Shown piece by piece: positions 45,722-56,541 of a DNA stretch of 64,000 nucleotides (positions are counted from its first letter, which is position 1; every line of letters starts with the position of its first letter). The stretch covers positions 1-64,000 of the forward strand of contig CAINNJ010000057.1 of assembly GCA_903851195.1 (NCBI GenBank), read 5' to 3'. Made by a program: the position numbers and the translations under genes. The DNA comes from an uncultured Acidobacteriia bacterium (GTDB lineage: Bacteria; Acidobacteriota; Terriglobia; Bryobacterales; Bryobacteraceae). The notes beneath the pieces were generated by a model. It had not been told where the DNA came from and did not search any database. It worked only from the letters and a program-made list of their open reading frames with translations.

Positions 45722-47680
45722 ATGCGATTCGTGGCCTTACTTCTGGCGTTTTCCTCAATAATTAGTGCGAGTGAGCGCGACGCGGCCGAGTGGGTGATCC
45801 GGCAGGGTGGCCGGGTGACCATCAACGGCGAACGGCGCGCGCTGGCGCAGCTTGCGGAGCTTCCGGCAGGTGAACTGCAGCTGACCGGGATCGATCTGAT
45901 GGGGACGACGATCGATCCGAAAGAGCTGGTGCGGTTCAGCGGTTTGACCGGGCTAAAAGAGATTTTTCTGCCGGGCGCGAGCTGGACGCCGGGGGCCGGG
46001 AGCAAGCTCGACGAGAACGCGTCCCTGAAGCACCTGGCGGGGCTGAAGACGCTGGAGCGGCTGGAATTCTCCATGCATTTCCTGCCGTATTTCAATGTGA
46101 CGGACGCGGGGTTCGAGCAGATCGCCTCGCTGACACAGCTGAAAGAACTGCGGTGCACGCAATGCCGGGTGGCGAAGATGGGGCTGGCTCCGTTCGTGAA
46201 TCTGGAATCGCTGGATCTGAGCTATGCGGCGTTTGGGGACGCCGGGATGGCGAGTCTGGAGGGCATGCACGGGCTGCGGCGGCTCTATCTGCGCGACACG
46301 CTGGTGACGGATGACGGGCTGCGGCATATCGCGGGGCTGACGGGTCTGGAGGAGCTGGATCTGTACGGCACGAAGGTCACGGACGAGGGCGTCGCGTATC
46401 TGAAGGGCCTGACCAAATTGCGGAAGCTGATCCTGCTGGGCGCGCCGGTGACGGATGCGAGCGCGGCGGTGTTCGCGGGGATGCCGCGGCTCCATGAACT
46501 GAATCTGTATCGCAGTCATGTAACGAATACGGGGCTGGGGCTGCTGGCGGGTCTGAAAGAGCTCAGCACGATGGATCTGCGATACAGCCGGGTGACGGCG
46601 ACGGGCGTGGCGGCGTTCCGGGCGGCTGTGCCGGGGTGCGAGGTGGAGTTCGCGGGAATCGGCGGGGAAAGCGCGGGGAAGAAGGTCTCGGGGCCGGCGG
46701 GGACGTCGGAGAAGGCCGTGGCGGAGTGGGTGAGTTCGCTGGGCGGGAAGGTCACGATGGCCGGCGGGCATGTGCAGACCGTGTCCCTGGCGGCGACGCA
46801 CGTCAGCGATGCGCAGATGGGGTTTCTGGCTCCGCTGACGGCGATCGAGAAGCTCGATCTTTCGGCGACGGAGATCGGGGATCAGGCGCTGGTGCAGGTG
46901 AGCAAGCTGGGGTCGCTGCGGGAGCTGATTCTGAATGCGACGACGGTGGCGGATGCCGGGATCGCGCATCTGAGTGGGCTGCGGAATCTGCGGGTGCTGC
47001 GGGTGCGGAACACGCTGGTGACAGGGACGTCGATGGCTTCCCTGCAGCTGACGGAACTGGACGCGGGGGGCTCTCCGGTGTCGAATGCGGGGCTGGCGGC
47101 GGTGGTGAAGATGCAGGGGATCGAGCGGCTTTCGCTGGCGGATTCGGAGGTGACGGATACGGGGCTGCGTGAGCTGGTGAAACTGCCCGCGCTGCGCGTG
47201 CTGGATCTTTCGGCGGCGGATGTGGACGACAGCGGCTTGCCTGCGCTGGCGGCATTGACGGAACTGCGCGAACTGAAGCTGAATTACGCGCGATTCGGCG
47301 ATAAGGAGTTCCCTGCCCTGAAGACGCTGACGAAACTGGAGCGGCTGGAACTGGTGCGGACGCGGGCCGGGAAGGTGTCGATGACGGTGATCGCGGAGAT
47401 GCGGGGCTTGCGGACGCTGAATCTGGATTACACGTCGGTGGACGACAAGAGTTTTGTGGGGTTGAGCGGGTTGAGGGGGATGCAGCAGTTATCGCTCGAT
47501 TCGGCGAATGTGGGGGATGAAGCGGTGCCGGCGATCCTCGGTATGAAGGGGTTGCGAACGCTGAATCTCTATCACACGCAGGTGACGCAGGCGGGCGTGG
47601 ATCGGATCAAGGCGGCGCTGCCCGAGTGCAAGGTGCTTTGGGAGCGCGATGCGACGGCTCCGAACCGGAGGCGGACGTGA
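45722..47680 (+). CDS. Exported leucine-rich-repeat protein
   Basis: A protein of 652 residues with a signal peptide ([17 protein letters not shown]). Two blocks of about 24-residue LRRs of the 'VTDxGLxxLxxLxxLxxLxL' type occupy residues 60-310 and 360-640. Each block is introduced by the same leader motif: [17 protein letters not shown] at residue 20 and [17 protein letters not shown] near 335. So the protein is an internal duplication. LRRs of this class bind proteins; the protein is probably periplasmic or cell-surface. The next gene starts in its stop codon (GTGA). Confidence 0.85.
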   Translation: MRFVALLLAFSSIISASERDAAEWVIRQGGRVTINGERRALAQLAELPAGELQLTGIDLMGTTIDPKELVRFSGLTGLKEIFLPGASWTPGAGSKLDENASLKHLAGLKTLERLEFSMHFLPYFNVTDAGFEQIASLTQLKELRCTQCRVAKMGLAPFVNLESLDLSYAAFGDAGMASLEGMHGLRRLYLRDTLVTDDGLRHIAGLTGLEELDLYGTKVTDEGVAYLKGLTKLRKLILLGAPVTDASAAVFAGMPRLHELNLYRSHVTNTGLGLLAGLKELSTMDLRYSRVTATGVAAFRAAVPGCEVEFAGIGGESAGKKVSGPAGTSEKAVAEWVSSLGGKVTMAGGHVQTVSLAATHVSDAQMGFLAPLTAIEKLDLSATEIGDQALVQVSKLGSLRELILNATTVADAGIAHLSGLRNLRVLRVRNTLVTGTSMASLQLTELDAGGSPVSNAGLAAVVKMQGIERLSLADSEVTDTGLRELVKLPALRVLDLSAADVDDSGLPALAALTELRELKLNYARFGDKEFPALKTLTKLERLELVRTRAGKVSMTVIAEMRGLRTLNLDYTSVDDKSFVGLSGLRGMQQLSLDSANVGDEAVPAILGMKGLRTLNLYHTQVTQAGVDRIKAALPECKVLWERDATAPNRRRT

Positions 47681-48534
47681 TTCTGGCAGGTGTTTTGTTG
47701 CTGGCGGCGGCGGGCGATCCGGGCGGGTGGATTGCGCGGGCGGGCGGGGTGGCGCAGGGTGGGTTTGTGGATCTGCGGGCGAGTTGGGTGACGGATTCGG
47801 ATATCGCGCTGCTGGCGAAGATGCCGGAGTTGCGGAAGCTGGATTTGTCGCTGACGCGGATCACGGACCGGGGATTGCGGGCGCTGCGTCCGGCGGCGGG
47901 CGTGGTGGAGCTGAATCTGGCGTTCGATGAGCAGGTGGGGGATGAGGGGACGTCCGCGCTGCGGGGCTGGAAGCAGCTGGCGCGGCTGAATCTGCGGGGG
48001 ACGAAGATCACGGACGCGACGCTCGAGATGCTGGGCGGACTGACGACGCTGGAGGCGCTGGATATCGGGTATGCGCAGCTGACGGATGTGGGGCTGGATT
48101 ATTTGACTTCGCTGAGCCGGTTGACGTGGATTTCGATGGGCGGGAATAAGCTGACCGATGCCGGGCTGCAGTTTTTGCGGCAGTTGCCGCAGGTGACGTA
48201 TCTGGATATCGCGGGGACGCAGCGAACGGATTCCGGGTTGTGGTCGATTACGCTGGCCGAGCAGGGCGTGGATGCGATTGCGGGAATGGCGGAGTTGCGG
48301 GAACTGCATGCGGGCGGGACGGCGCTGTCGGTGAACGGGTTGCGTCGGCTGGCGGGATTGCCGAAGCTGGAGCGGCTGAGTTTGCAGGGGTGTAAGAAGA
48401 TCGGGCATGAGTCGGTGGGGGTGTTGACGGGGATGAAGGGGCTGCGGTGGCTGGATGTGAAGGATACCGGGCTTAGCGCGGAGGATGTGGCGGCGGTACG
48501 GGCGGGGTTGGCGGGGAGCGTGGTGCTGAATTAG
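47677..48534 (+). CDS. Second exported leucine-rich-repeat protein, coupled to the first
   Basis: A protein of 285 residues from a GTG at 47677 overlapping the previous stop by four bases, with CGGAGG upstream. A short hydrophobic N-terminus ([16 protein letters not shown]) acts as a signal. It again has the WIARAGG leader motif, followed by about nine LRRs ([40 protein letters not shown]). It looks like a shortened copy of the preceding gene. Function unknown; the two products may form a complex. Confidence 0.83.
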   Translation: MILAGVLLLAAAGDPGGWIARAGGVAQGGFVDLRASWVTDSDIALLAKMPELRKLDLSLTRITDRGLRALRPAAGVVELNLAFDEQVGDEGTSALRGWKQLARLNLRGTKITDATLEMLGGLTTLEALDIGYAQLTDVGLDYLTSLSRLTWISMGGNKLTDAGLQFLRQLPQVTYLDIAGTQRTDSGLWSITLAEQGVDAIAGMAELRELHAGGTALSVNGLRRLAGLPKLERLSLQGCKKIGHESVGVLTGMKGLRWLDVKDTGLSAEDVAAVRAGLAGSVVLN

Positions 48535-48546
48535 AATCAGGTCGAT

Positions 48547-48717
48547 ATGGCCCGGCATTTCATGGAATTGCGCGCGAGGATGTCCGCCGAGGCGAAGGCG
48601 GCCAGTGAGGTCGAACACGGTCGGCTCGCCGATGAGATGTCGGGCTACGAAGTTCGGGAGGCGGGAGCCTGCGAGGAAGCAAAACTCCGGGACGGAACGC
48701 CTCCGCTGCAGAGCTGA
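48547..48717 (+). pseudogene. N-terminal remnant of an XRE/HigA-type antitoxin
   Basis: An ATG at 48547 opens 56 codons. The product starts MARHFMELRARMSAEAKAASE and continues with LADEMSGYEVREAGA. This resembles the N-terminal arm of HigA-like helix-turn-helix antitoxins (pattern ARMSPE...LAEMPL.ELR.A). The helix-turn-helix itself is missing: the frame diverges and stops two bases before the 55-nt leader of the TIGR03435 gene. It is either a truncated gene or a coincidental frame; I judge a remnant somewhat more likely. Confidence 0.4.
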
Positions 48718-48718
48718 T

Positions 48719-48773
48719 ATCGACTGCACGCGCGGGCAACGCACTGCGTCTCCGGTTCAGGAGCGGAATCTCG
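48719..48773 (+). promoter_or_regulatory. 55-nt leader element, copy 1 (before the TIGR03435 gene)
   Basis: The sequence from ATCGACTGCACGC to the base before the ATG matches copy 2 at 50361-50415 in 47 of 55 positions without a gap. Both copies end with GGTTCAGGAG (ribosome site), ten more bases, and then ATGCGA. It carries the ribosome site and perhaps a promoter or translational control element. Confidence 0.75.
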
Positions 48774-50345
48774 ATGCGAAATCTCATGAAGAATTTCATG
48801 GCCTATACGCTGGTCTGTCTGTACGGCATCGGGCCAGCCGCATACTGCCAGGAGCGCTTGCACGAGGATCGATTCGAGAGTGCGGCGATTCAGGCGAGTC
48901 CTAAGTCCTTGTCGGTCAATCAAGGCATGCGGGCCGGTACGTTTAAGGGCGGACGATACATTATCAGACAGGCAACACTGCTGGATTTGATCCAGTTGGC
49001 TTACGGTGTGGAACCGGACAAAGTTCTGGGCGGACCGTCATGGCTCGAGATGAGGCGGTTCGACGTCGTTGCGCGCGCACCTTCCGGCTCACAGGCTTCG
49101 GATCTGCCGCCGATGCTGCGCAGCCTTCTCGCGGACCGCTTCAGGTTGAGCGCCCGCCGCGAGGACCGAATGACAGAGGGTTACAGCCTCGTTTCCTCGG
49201 GAACCGCGCGGCTTTCGAGAGGGGACGAATCGCAGCAAGGCGACTGTCACAGCGTTCCGGTTCGGTCGGCCGACAGAAGCGGCGAGGTCCGGTACTCCTG
49301 CCGGAATGTTGATATGGACGGGTTCGCGACTCGGCTGCGTTCCATGGCGTTGCCAGTCCTCGGGCGTCACCCTGTTGTCAACGAAACCGGTATACGGGGC
49401 CGGTGGAGTTTCGAGCTGTCTTATGCCTTGCCGGGTGGATCGAATAGTGAGGATGAGTTGCGGCAGTTTTCTATTTTCCGGGCGCTGGAGAGGCAACTCG
49501 GGCTCCGCCTCGAAAGTAAGAACGTTTCGGTCTCCGCCCTTGTAGTGGAGAGCGCAACCGATACGGCGGATCCCGCACCGACGGGGCCGGCTCCGAATCT
49601 GTTCGAGGTTGCGAGCGTGAAACGCTCAGGCCCGACGTCCCGCCTCGCAATTCAATTCCTGCCCGGGGGACGATTCGTGACCCGGAAGGCGAGCATGCGC
49701 GACCTGTTGTTTCGGGCTTTCAATTCGCGAACGAAAGAACAGTTTGCCGGAATGCCGGGCTGGGTCGACGAAGAACACTATGACATTGAAGCAGTGCTGT
49801 CAGACGGAGCGGAGCCCCCGGGTCTGGATTTGCTGTCGCCCATGGTTCATGCGCTGCTCGTTGAACGATTCAACATGAGGTATCACGAGGAACAGCGCGA
49901 CCTCACGGCATGGTCGCTGGTGACAAGCAAAACAGGAGCGCGGCCGAAGCTGAAACCATCGGACCCGGCGGCGAGAAGTTCGTGCAACACTACTCCTCCC
50001 CCGCCCGGAAAGGCAGGTCCGAGCTCGGTGCTGCTTACGTGCCGCAACATGACGGTGGCACAGTTTGCCGACCATATCCAACACTTGTCGCCAGAGATAA
50101 CGCTGCCGGTCGCCGATGAAACGGGATTGGCGGGTGTTTGGGACTTTTCGCTCACCTATAGCGCGATCGCTCTAAGAAGTCCGGAGCCAGGCCCCGAGGG
50201 GACGCCGAGCGCTTCCGACCCTTCCGGCGATCAAAGCCTGTTCGAGGCGCTCGAAAAGCAGCTCGGCCTAAAACTTGTAAAACGCGGACGCGCGTTGCCG
50301 GTGTACGTCATTGAGCATCTTGACCGCGATCCGTCAGGCAACTAA
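48774..50345 (+). CDS. TIGR03435 family protein (acidobacterial), with two copies of the domain
   Basis: A protein of 523 residues with a signal peptide (MAYTLVCLYGIGPAAYC region). The TIGR03435 pattern appears twice. Copy one (residues 25-255) has FESAAIQASPKS, LIQLAYGVEPDKVLGGPSWL, FDVVARAP, LLADRFRLSARRE and RQLGLRLESKNV. Copy two (residues 270-515) has FEVASVKRSG, LLFRAFNSRTKEQFAGMPGWV, YDIEAVLSDG, LLVERFNMRYHEEQ and EKQLGLKLVKRG. The family is greatly expanded in Solibacter-like bacteria and of unknown function; it is often linked to peptidase or regulator genes. It is preceded by the 55-nt leader shared with the next gene. Confidence 0.93.
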   Translation: MRNLMKNFMAYTLVCLYGIGPAAYCQERLHEDRFESAAIQASPKSLSVNQGMRAGTFKGGRYIIRQATLLDLIQLAYGVEPDKVLGGPSWLEMRRFDVVARAPSGSQASDLPPMLRSLLADRFRLSARREDRMTEGYSLVSSGTARLSRGDESQQGDCHSVPVRSADRSGEVRYSCRNVDMDGFATRLRSMALPVLGRHPVVNETGIRGRWSFELSYALPGGSNSEDELRQFSIFRALERQLGLRLESKNVSVSALVVESATDTADPAPTGPAPNLFEVASVKRSGPTSRLAIQFLPGGRFVTRKASMRDLLFRAFNSRTKEQFAGMPGWVDEEHYDIEAVLSDGAEPPGLDLLSPMVHALLVERFNMRYHEEQRDLTAWSLVTSKTGARPKLKPSDPAARSSCNTTPPPPGKAGPSSVLLTCRNMTVAQFADHIQHLSPEITLPVADETGLAGVWDFSLTYSAIALRSPEPGPEGTPSASDPSGDQSLFEALEKQLGLKLVKRGRALPVYVIEHLDRDPSGN

Positions 50346-50360
50346 ATTAATCCCTTCGAC

Positions 50361-50415
50361 ATCGACTGCACGCACGGGCGAAGCACAGCGTCTCAGGTTC
50401 AGGAGAGGAAACTCC
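50361..50415 (+). promoter_or_regulatory. 55-nt leader element, copy 2 (before the three-repeat protein)
   Basis: 47 of 55 bases match copy 1, with identical spacing to the start codon and the same ribosome site. Differences are scattered substitutions, so the similarity is not a recent duplication. Confidence 0.75.
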
Positions 50416-51156
50416 ATGCGACTTGCAGCCTTTGTTCTTGCCTTTACGACACTCGCTTCCGCGGAGGAACGCACCGTCGTTCTCGCGCACGATCCCACGC
50501 CGCGAGGGGTCCAGGAGATCGCCACGATCCTGCGCACCGTTGCGGATATTCCGAAACTCAGCATCGACAATACGCATTTGTCGTTCACGATGGAAGGCAG
50601 CGCGGCGCAACTGGATGGCGCGGCCTGGCTGGTTCAACAGCTCGATAAGCCTGCCGGATGGCGGCCTTCGGAACAGGAACGGGAGAATCCGTCGACCCGG
50701 GAATTCCGTTTGGCCTCCTCCGAAAAAGGGCCGATTTTACGAATTTTGTACCTGCCGGAAAATACTTCGACGCGGGGCATGCAGGAAACCCTGACGATTA
50801 TGCGTACCGTGCTCGATGTGCAGAAGATCTTCAACTATTCGTCGCAGCACGCGCTGGCGATTCGCGGCACGGCGGGTGAACTGGCGGCCGATGAGTGGCT
50901 GCTGCAGGCGCTCGAAGCGAACACGGTTTCGCCGCCGTATCCGCTGGTGGAAGGCGTTCCCGCCGATTTGGTCCGTGTGTTTCCGTTGCCGCCGGATGCG
51001 ACTTCTCCGCGGATGGCGCAACTGATCACGGCGCTGCGGTCGAAACCACTGTTTGTGCAGAAAGTGTTCACGCGCAGCGTGCCGCCCGTGATCGCCGTGC
51101 GGGGCACGGCGGCGCAACTCGATCAGGCCGAGAAGCAGATTTCAGCTTTTAAGTAA
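50416..51156 (+). CDS. Exported protein with three related repeats, possibly secretin-N/STN-like
   Basis: A protein of 246 residues from the ATG at 50416 (AGGAG upstream) with a signal peptide ending at LASAEE. Three units of about 75 residues follow the same plan: helix ([20 protein letters not shown]), strand ([23 protein letters not shown]). The second has [19 protein letters not shown] and [21 protein letters not shown]; the third has [19 protein letters not shown] and [17 protein letters not shown]. The alternation suggests a beta-alpha-beta fold like the short N-domains of secretins and TonB-dependent receptors, but this is only a fold guess. It shares its leader element with the TIGR03435 gene upstream and overlaps the convergent DUF1552 gene by 8 bp. 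Confidence 0.75.
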   Translation: MRLAAFVLAFTTLASAEERTVVLAHDPTPRGVQEIATILRTVADIPKLSIDNTHLSFTMEGSAAQLDGAAWLVQQLDKPAGWRPSEQERENPSTREFRLASSEKGPILRILYLPENTSTRGMQETLTIMRTVLDVQKIFNYSSQHALAIRGTAGELAADEWLLQALEANTVSPPYPLVEGVPADLVRVFPLPPDATSPRMAQLITALRSKPLFVQKVFTRSVPPVIAVRGTAAQLDQAEKQISAFK

Positions 51157-52485
51157 GAATGGCGCCGATCTTCTTCGTGGCCGTGGGGAACTTGCCAAGG
51201 CCCGCGCCCATGACGTCGTCGGCAACAGTCAGGTAAAGGTCGCCCGCGGTGCCCATCACCTTCGTATGCATGCCTGTGGCGAGGCGTCCGGCGTGGCCGG
51301 CGAGGATCATGGCCATGCCGCTGGCCTTGTGGGAGTTCGCTTCGGCGTGTTCATGGGTGAAGAGGACGCAGGTGTGATCGAGAACGTTGCTGTCGCCTTC
51401 GGGCGTAGCCTTGAGCTTCGCGAGTAAGTAGGCGAACTCTTCGACGTGCCACTTACAGATGTCGCGGAGGATGCGCTGGCCATCGGCGCCGTCACTGCCG
51501 GGAGCTTTGCCGTCGGCGTGCGTGTAGTCGTGATGGCGGGCGGCGGTGAGGCCGAGCCAGGGGAAGCGGGCGAGGCCCTGCCCCTTGGTGAGCATGTACG
51601 AAGCGACCCGGGTCTGGCGCGTGACCAGGGCGTGGGCGAGCAGATCGCTCTGCAATTTGGCGATTTTGGGCCAGTCCTTCATGTCGCCGTCGTAGTCGGG
51701 GGCTTCGAGGCGGCGATAGCCGGCGGCAGGCCGGCGATGGCGCGCTCCATGTCGCGGATGGCGGAAAGTTCTTCGTCGACGCGCTCGTAGTCGTCTTTGG
51801 GGATTTCCTTTTTCAGCGCGAGGGAGTCTTCGCGGACGGTGTCGAGGATGCTGCGGCGGCGGTCGATCCAGCCCTGTTCGCGCGCGCCGCAGAGGCGGTC
51901 GAAGAGCTTGTTGGGCAGCATTTCGGGAGGCAGGGGGCGGTCGAAACCGGCCCAGCTCATGTTGCGCTGGATGCTTTCTCCGAACGACTCCTGCGAGACA
52001 CCGATCTGCAGGGAGCGGAAGCGGGAGTCGCCGCCGATTTTCGAGGCGATGAGCTGATCCACGGAGGGGCCGCCCGCGCCGTGTCCGGTGAACGGGGTGC
52101 AGCTGACGATGCCGCTGATGGCCTTGTGGTGACCGTTGCCGGGGCCGGGGATAGTCGCGACAGGGTTGTCGAGGCCGGTGAGGACGTGAATGTCGTTACG
52201 GAAGGCGGCGAGGGGCGCGAGGCAGGGCGAGAGGGCGAACTCCGTGCCGGTGCCGTCGGGCATCCAGTAGCGCTCGGGAATGCCGTTGCCGTTGAACCAG
52301 AAGACGAAGCGGGATTCGATCGGGGCGGCTACTCCGGTGGTTCCGGCCGCGTAGGCGGTGCCGGTGGAGTTGAACATGCTGGCGAGCGGCGGGAGGCCGA
52401 TGCGGACGGCGGCTCCGGCTACGGTGGCTCCGCGGAGGAAGCGGCGGCGAGAGAGACGGGGGCGTTTCGTGATGATCTGCGACAT
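51149..52485 (-). pseudogene. DUF1552 protein gene with a frameshift
   Basis: From the ATG at 52485 (GAGGAG five bases upstream) the frame encodes a twin-arginine signal (SRRRFLRGA) and a DUF1552 domain ([32 protein letters not shown]). It runs to about plus-strand 51720, where it leaves the family sequence after AIAGLPP and stops at 51679. The plus-one frame continues the family at [25 protein letters not shown] and runs to 51149 ([18 protein letters not shown]-like end). One base is missing or inserted around 51715-51725. Either the gene is broken or the sequence has an error. The downstream partner is normally DUF1592, present here upstream with a 9-bp spacing. Confidence 0.87.
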
Positions 52486-52493
52486 TCGGCTCC

Positions 52494-54431
<1,938 letters not shown>

Positions 54432-54523
54432 GACCCCGATTTTATACCTGGGCAAGCAAGTCCGGCGTGGCGAGCGGGGACACGGCCTCTTACCTGCATC
54501 AACAAACCTGAGGAGTATAAATT

Positions 54524-54880
54524 GTGGAACTGGATTTTGTAAGAAGCGGCGGGTTTGCCGGACCGGCTACCCAGGTAGAAGGAAAAGTTTCGATGGCGGG
54601 AACTTCGGGCGAGGTGACCTCGGCCAATGGTTACAGCCGCAAACTGAGCGTGGATGAAACGACCAAACTGCAGGCCATGGCAACGGCTGCGGTGAAGCAG
54701 AAGGCCGCCGCGAATGGTCCGGGGGATTTGCGGGACGGCTTTCAGTACGATGTGACGTTCACCGGCGCGGACGGGACAAAACAATCGGTAGTGACACATG
54801 GAGAGACGGACGTTACAGGCATTTTCAGCTGGGTCAGGACGGAGTGCGACAAGATATGGAAGTTTCGTACCGGTAGTTAG
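54524..54880 (+). CDS. Emfourin-type inhibitor of M4 peptidases
   Basis: A protein of 118 residues from a GTG at 54524 with AGGAG upstream. It matches the emfourin family, small proteins that inhibit protealysin-like M4 peptidases and are encoded next to them. Features: N-terminal [13 protein letters not shown], central [28 protein letters not shown], and the ending [14 protein letters not shown]. It lies 80 bp upstream of the M4 peptidase gene, the usual inhibitor-peptidase operon. No signal peptide. Confidence 0.85.
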   Translation: MELDFVRSGGFAGPATQVEGKVSMAGTSGEVTSANGYSRKLSVDETTKLQAMATAAVKQKAAANGPGDLRDGFQYDVTFTGADGTKQSVVTHGETDVTGIFSWVRTECDKIWKFRTGS

Positions 54881-54960
54881 AAGAAGCGCACCGGAAAAAA
54901 GAAATAACCATTGATCCCGGAGTGATTAAAACTTACTATCTGTGCTGAGGTGTTACTAAG

Positions 54961-56061
54961 ATGCACAGACATTCGATCTTTTGCGTTCTTCCGCCGCATA
55001 TCCTGTATGAGATAGCGAAGAACGGTAACCAGGCGGAGCGCGAAGCGGCGCTGGCCACTCTCGATACCGACCATTCTCATCGCGCCGAACGCGCTTCGTT
55101 CTCGATGCTGGGCGGGCTGAAAGGCCCGGCCGTTCGCGCCCTTGAAATGGACGCCACAGGCACGTTACCGCTGAAGCGCAGAACGGTTTACAACTGCAAT
55201 CACGGCACCACCCTGCCAGGAACTCTGGTGCGGGCGGAAGGCCAGCCGCCGTCGGTGGATGCAACGGTGAATCGGGCATATGACGGATTGGGAAGCACGT
55301 TCGACTTTTATCTGGGGGCGTACCAGCGGAATTCGATCGATAACAAGGGCCTGCCGCTGATCGCCTCCGTGCATTACAACCAGAAGTACAACAATGCGTT
55401 CTGGAACGGGCATCAGATGGTGTTCGGCGACGGGGACGGCGTAATTTTCAACGATTTTACGCTGCCTCTGGATGTGATCGGTCACGAACTCACACACGGA
55501 GTAACCGGCAGTGAAGCGAATCTTACTTATCTGAATCAATCGGGCGCGTTGAACGAGTCGATCTCGGATGTGTTCGGCGTGCTGGTGAAGCAGTACAGCC
55601 TGAAGCAGACGGCCGACAGGGCGGACTGGCTGATTGGCGCGGGTCTGCTGGCGCCGAAGATCAAGGGCGTAGCTTTGCGATCGATGAAGGCGCCGGGTAC
55701 GGCCTACGACGATCCGCTGCTGGGCAAAGATCCGCAGCCGGCCGATATGGCCCATTTTGTAAACACGACCGGCGATAATGGCGGGGTCCATATTAATTCG
55801 GGCATTCCGAACCATGCGTTTTATCTGGTGGCGACGAAGATCGGCGGATTTGCGTGGCTGAAGGCGGGGCAGATCTGGTATAACACGCTGCTCGACCACA
55901 ATCTGAAGCAGTCGGCGAATTTCTCGGCGTTCGCGAATCTTACCATCAAGAATGCGACGACGCTTTATGGATCGTCGAGCGTGGAGCGGAAGGCCGTGAT
56001 CGACGCGTGGCAGCAGGTGGGCGTAGTTACGACGCCGCTGGCGATGAGCGCGGCCGGTTAG
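54961..56061 (+). CDS. Protealysin-like M4 zinc metallopeptidase
   Basis: A protein of 366 residues without a signal peptide. The short propeptide (residues 1-45, CVLPPHILYEIAKNGN) is of protealysin type, not the long thermolysin type. Zinc ligands His175, His179 (GHELTHG) and Glu199 (NESISDVFG) and the later catalytic His (GGVHINSGIPNHAFY) are all present. Calcium-site Asp/Glu residues (HYNQKYNNAFWNG, FGDGDG) are conserved. Protealysins are intracellular or non-classically exported and are controlled by the inhibitor encoded upstream. The ATG at 54961 is used. Confidence 0.95.
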   Translation: MHRHSIFCVLPPHILYEIAKNGNQAEREAALATLDTDHSHRAERASFSMLGGLKGPAVRALEMDATGTLPLKRRTVYNCNHGTTLPGTLVRAEGQPPSVDATVNRAYDGLGSTFDFYLGAYQRNSIDNKGLPLIASVHYNQKYNNAFWNGHQMVFGDGDGVIFNDFTLPLDVIGHELTHGVTGSEANLTYLNQSGALNESISDVFGVLVKQYSLKQTADRADWLIGAGLLAPKIKGVALRSMKAPGTAYDDPLLGKDPQPADMAHFVNTTGDNGGVHINSGIPNHAFYLVATKIGGFAWLKAGQIWYNTLLDHNLKQSANFSAFANLTIKNATTLYGSSSVERKAVIDAWQQVGVVTTPLAMSAAG

Positions 56062-56541
56062 TCAGTGTTGTGAATGCGGCCCGGGCGCTGCCGTTGCGGC
56101 GGGCGCCCGGGTTCCCTCCAGAAGTTCCCGGCGGATCCGGACCCAGGCCGGAAAGAGCGCCGGGTCGCCCAGCCAGACGAGCAGCCATTCGGCCATTTCG
56201 GTCTTTAAGCGTCTTTTCTCTTCCGATACCGCGGGATTTTTCGCGGCCCCTTTGGCGCGTTCTTTGGCGCGAATGACGGTGGCGCGCGCGAAACGGCGAA
56301 GATCTTCGCGGCGGACGTAGACATCGCTCATGGCGATCAGAGAGGCTTCCAGTTCGCCGAGCGTGTGCTGCCGGATGCCGGACCAGGGCGGGTCCACCGG
56401 TATTTCCAGGGACTGCAGATCTTCCGGCGTCAGATTCGGTATGGCGGCGCGGAGTTGCGTCCACTCGGCGTCGCGGATGCGCGGCCAGGCGTGCCGGCCG
56501 GCGATTTCCAGCAGCCTAGTTCTTTTCGTGACGCGTGGCAC
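56062..56541 (-). CDS. Hypothetical helical protein downstream of mltG
   Basis: A protein of 159 residues from a GTG at 56541 that overlaps the mltG end by 26 bp. It is mostly charged helix (LRRFARATVIRAKERAKGAAK, EEKRRLKTEMAEWLLVWLGD) with a Pro/Ala-rich, histidine-ending tail. No signal, membrane segment or known domain. It may be co-transcribed with mltG and ruvX. A shorter start after the mltG stop is possible. Confidence 0.6.
   Translation of the reverse strand: MPRVTKRTRLLEIAGRHAWPRIRDAEWTQLRAAIPNLTPEDLQSLEIPVDPPWSGIRQHTLGELEASLIAMSDVYVRREDLRRFARATVIRAKERAKGAAKNPAVSEEKRRLKTEMAEWLLVWLGDPALFPAWVRIRRELLEGTRAPAATAAPGPHSQH

Noticed and set aside
51679-51682. Programmed frameshift at the ATGA overlap in the DUF1552 gene
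   Set aside because: The family sequence changes frame about 40 bp before the overlap and no slippery heptamer was seen, so a simple indel or error is more likely.
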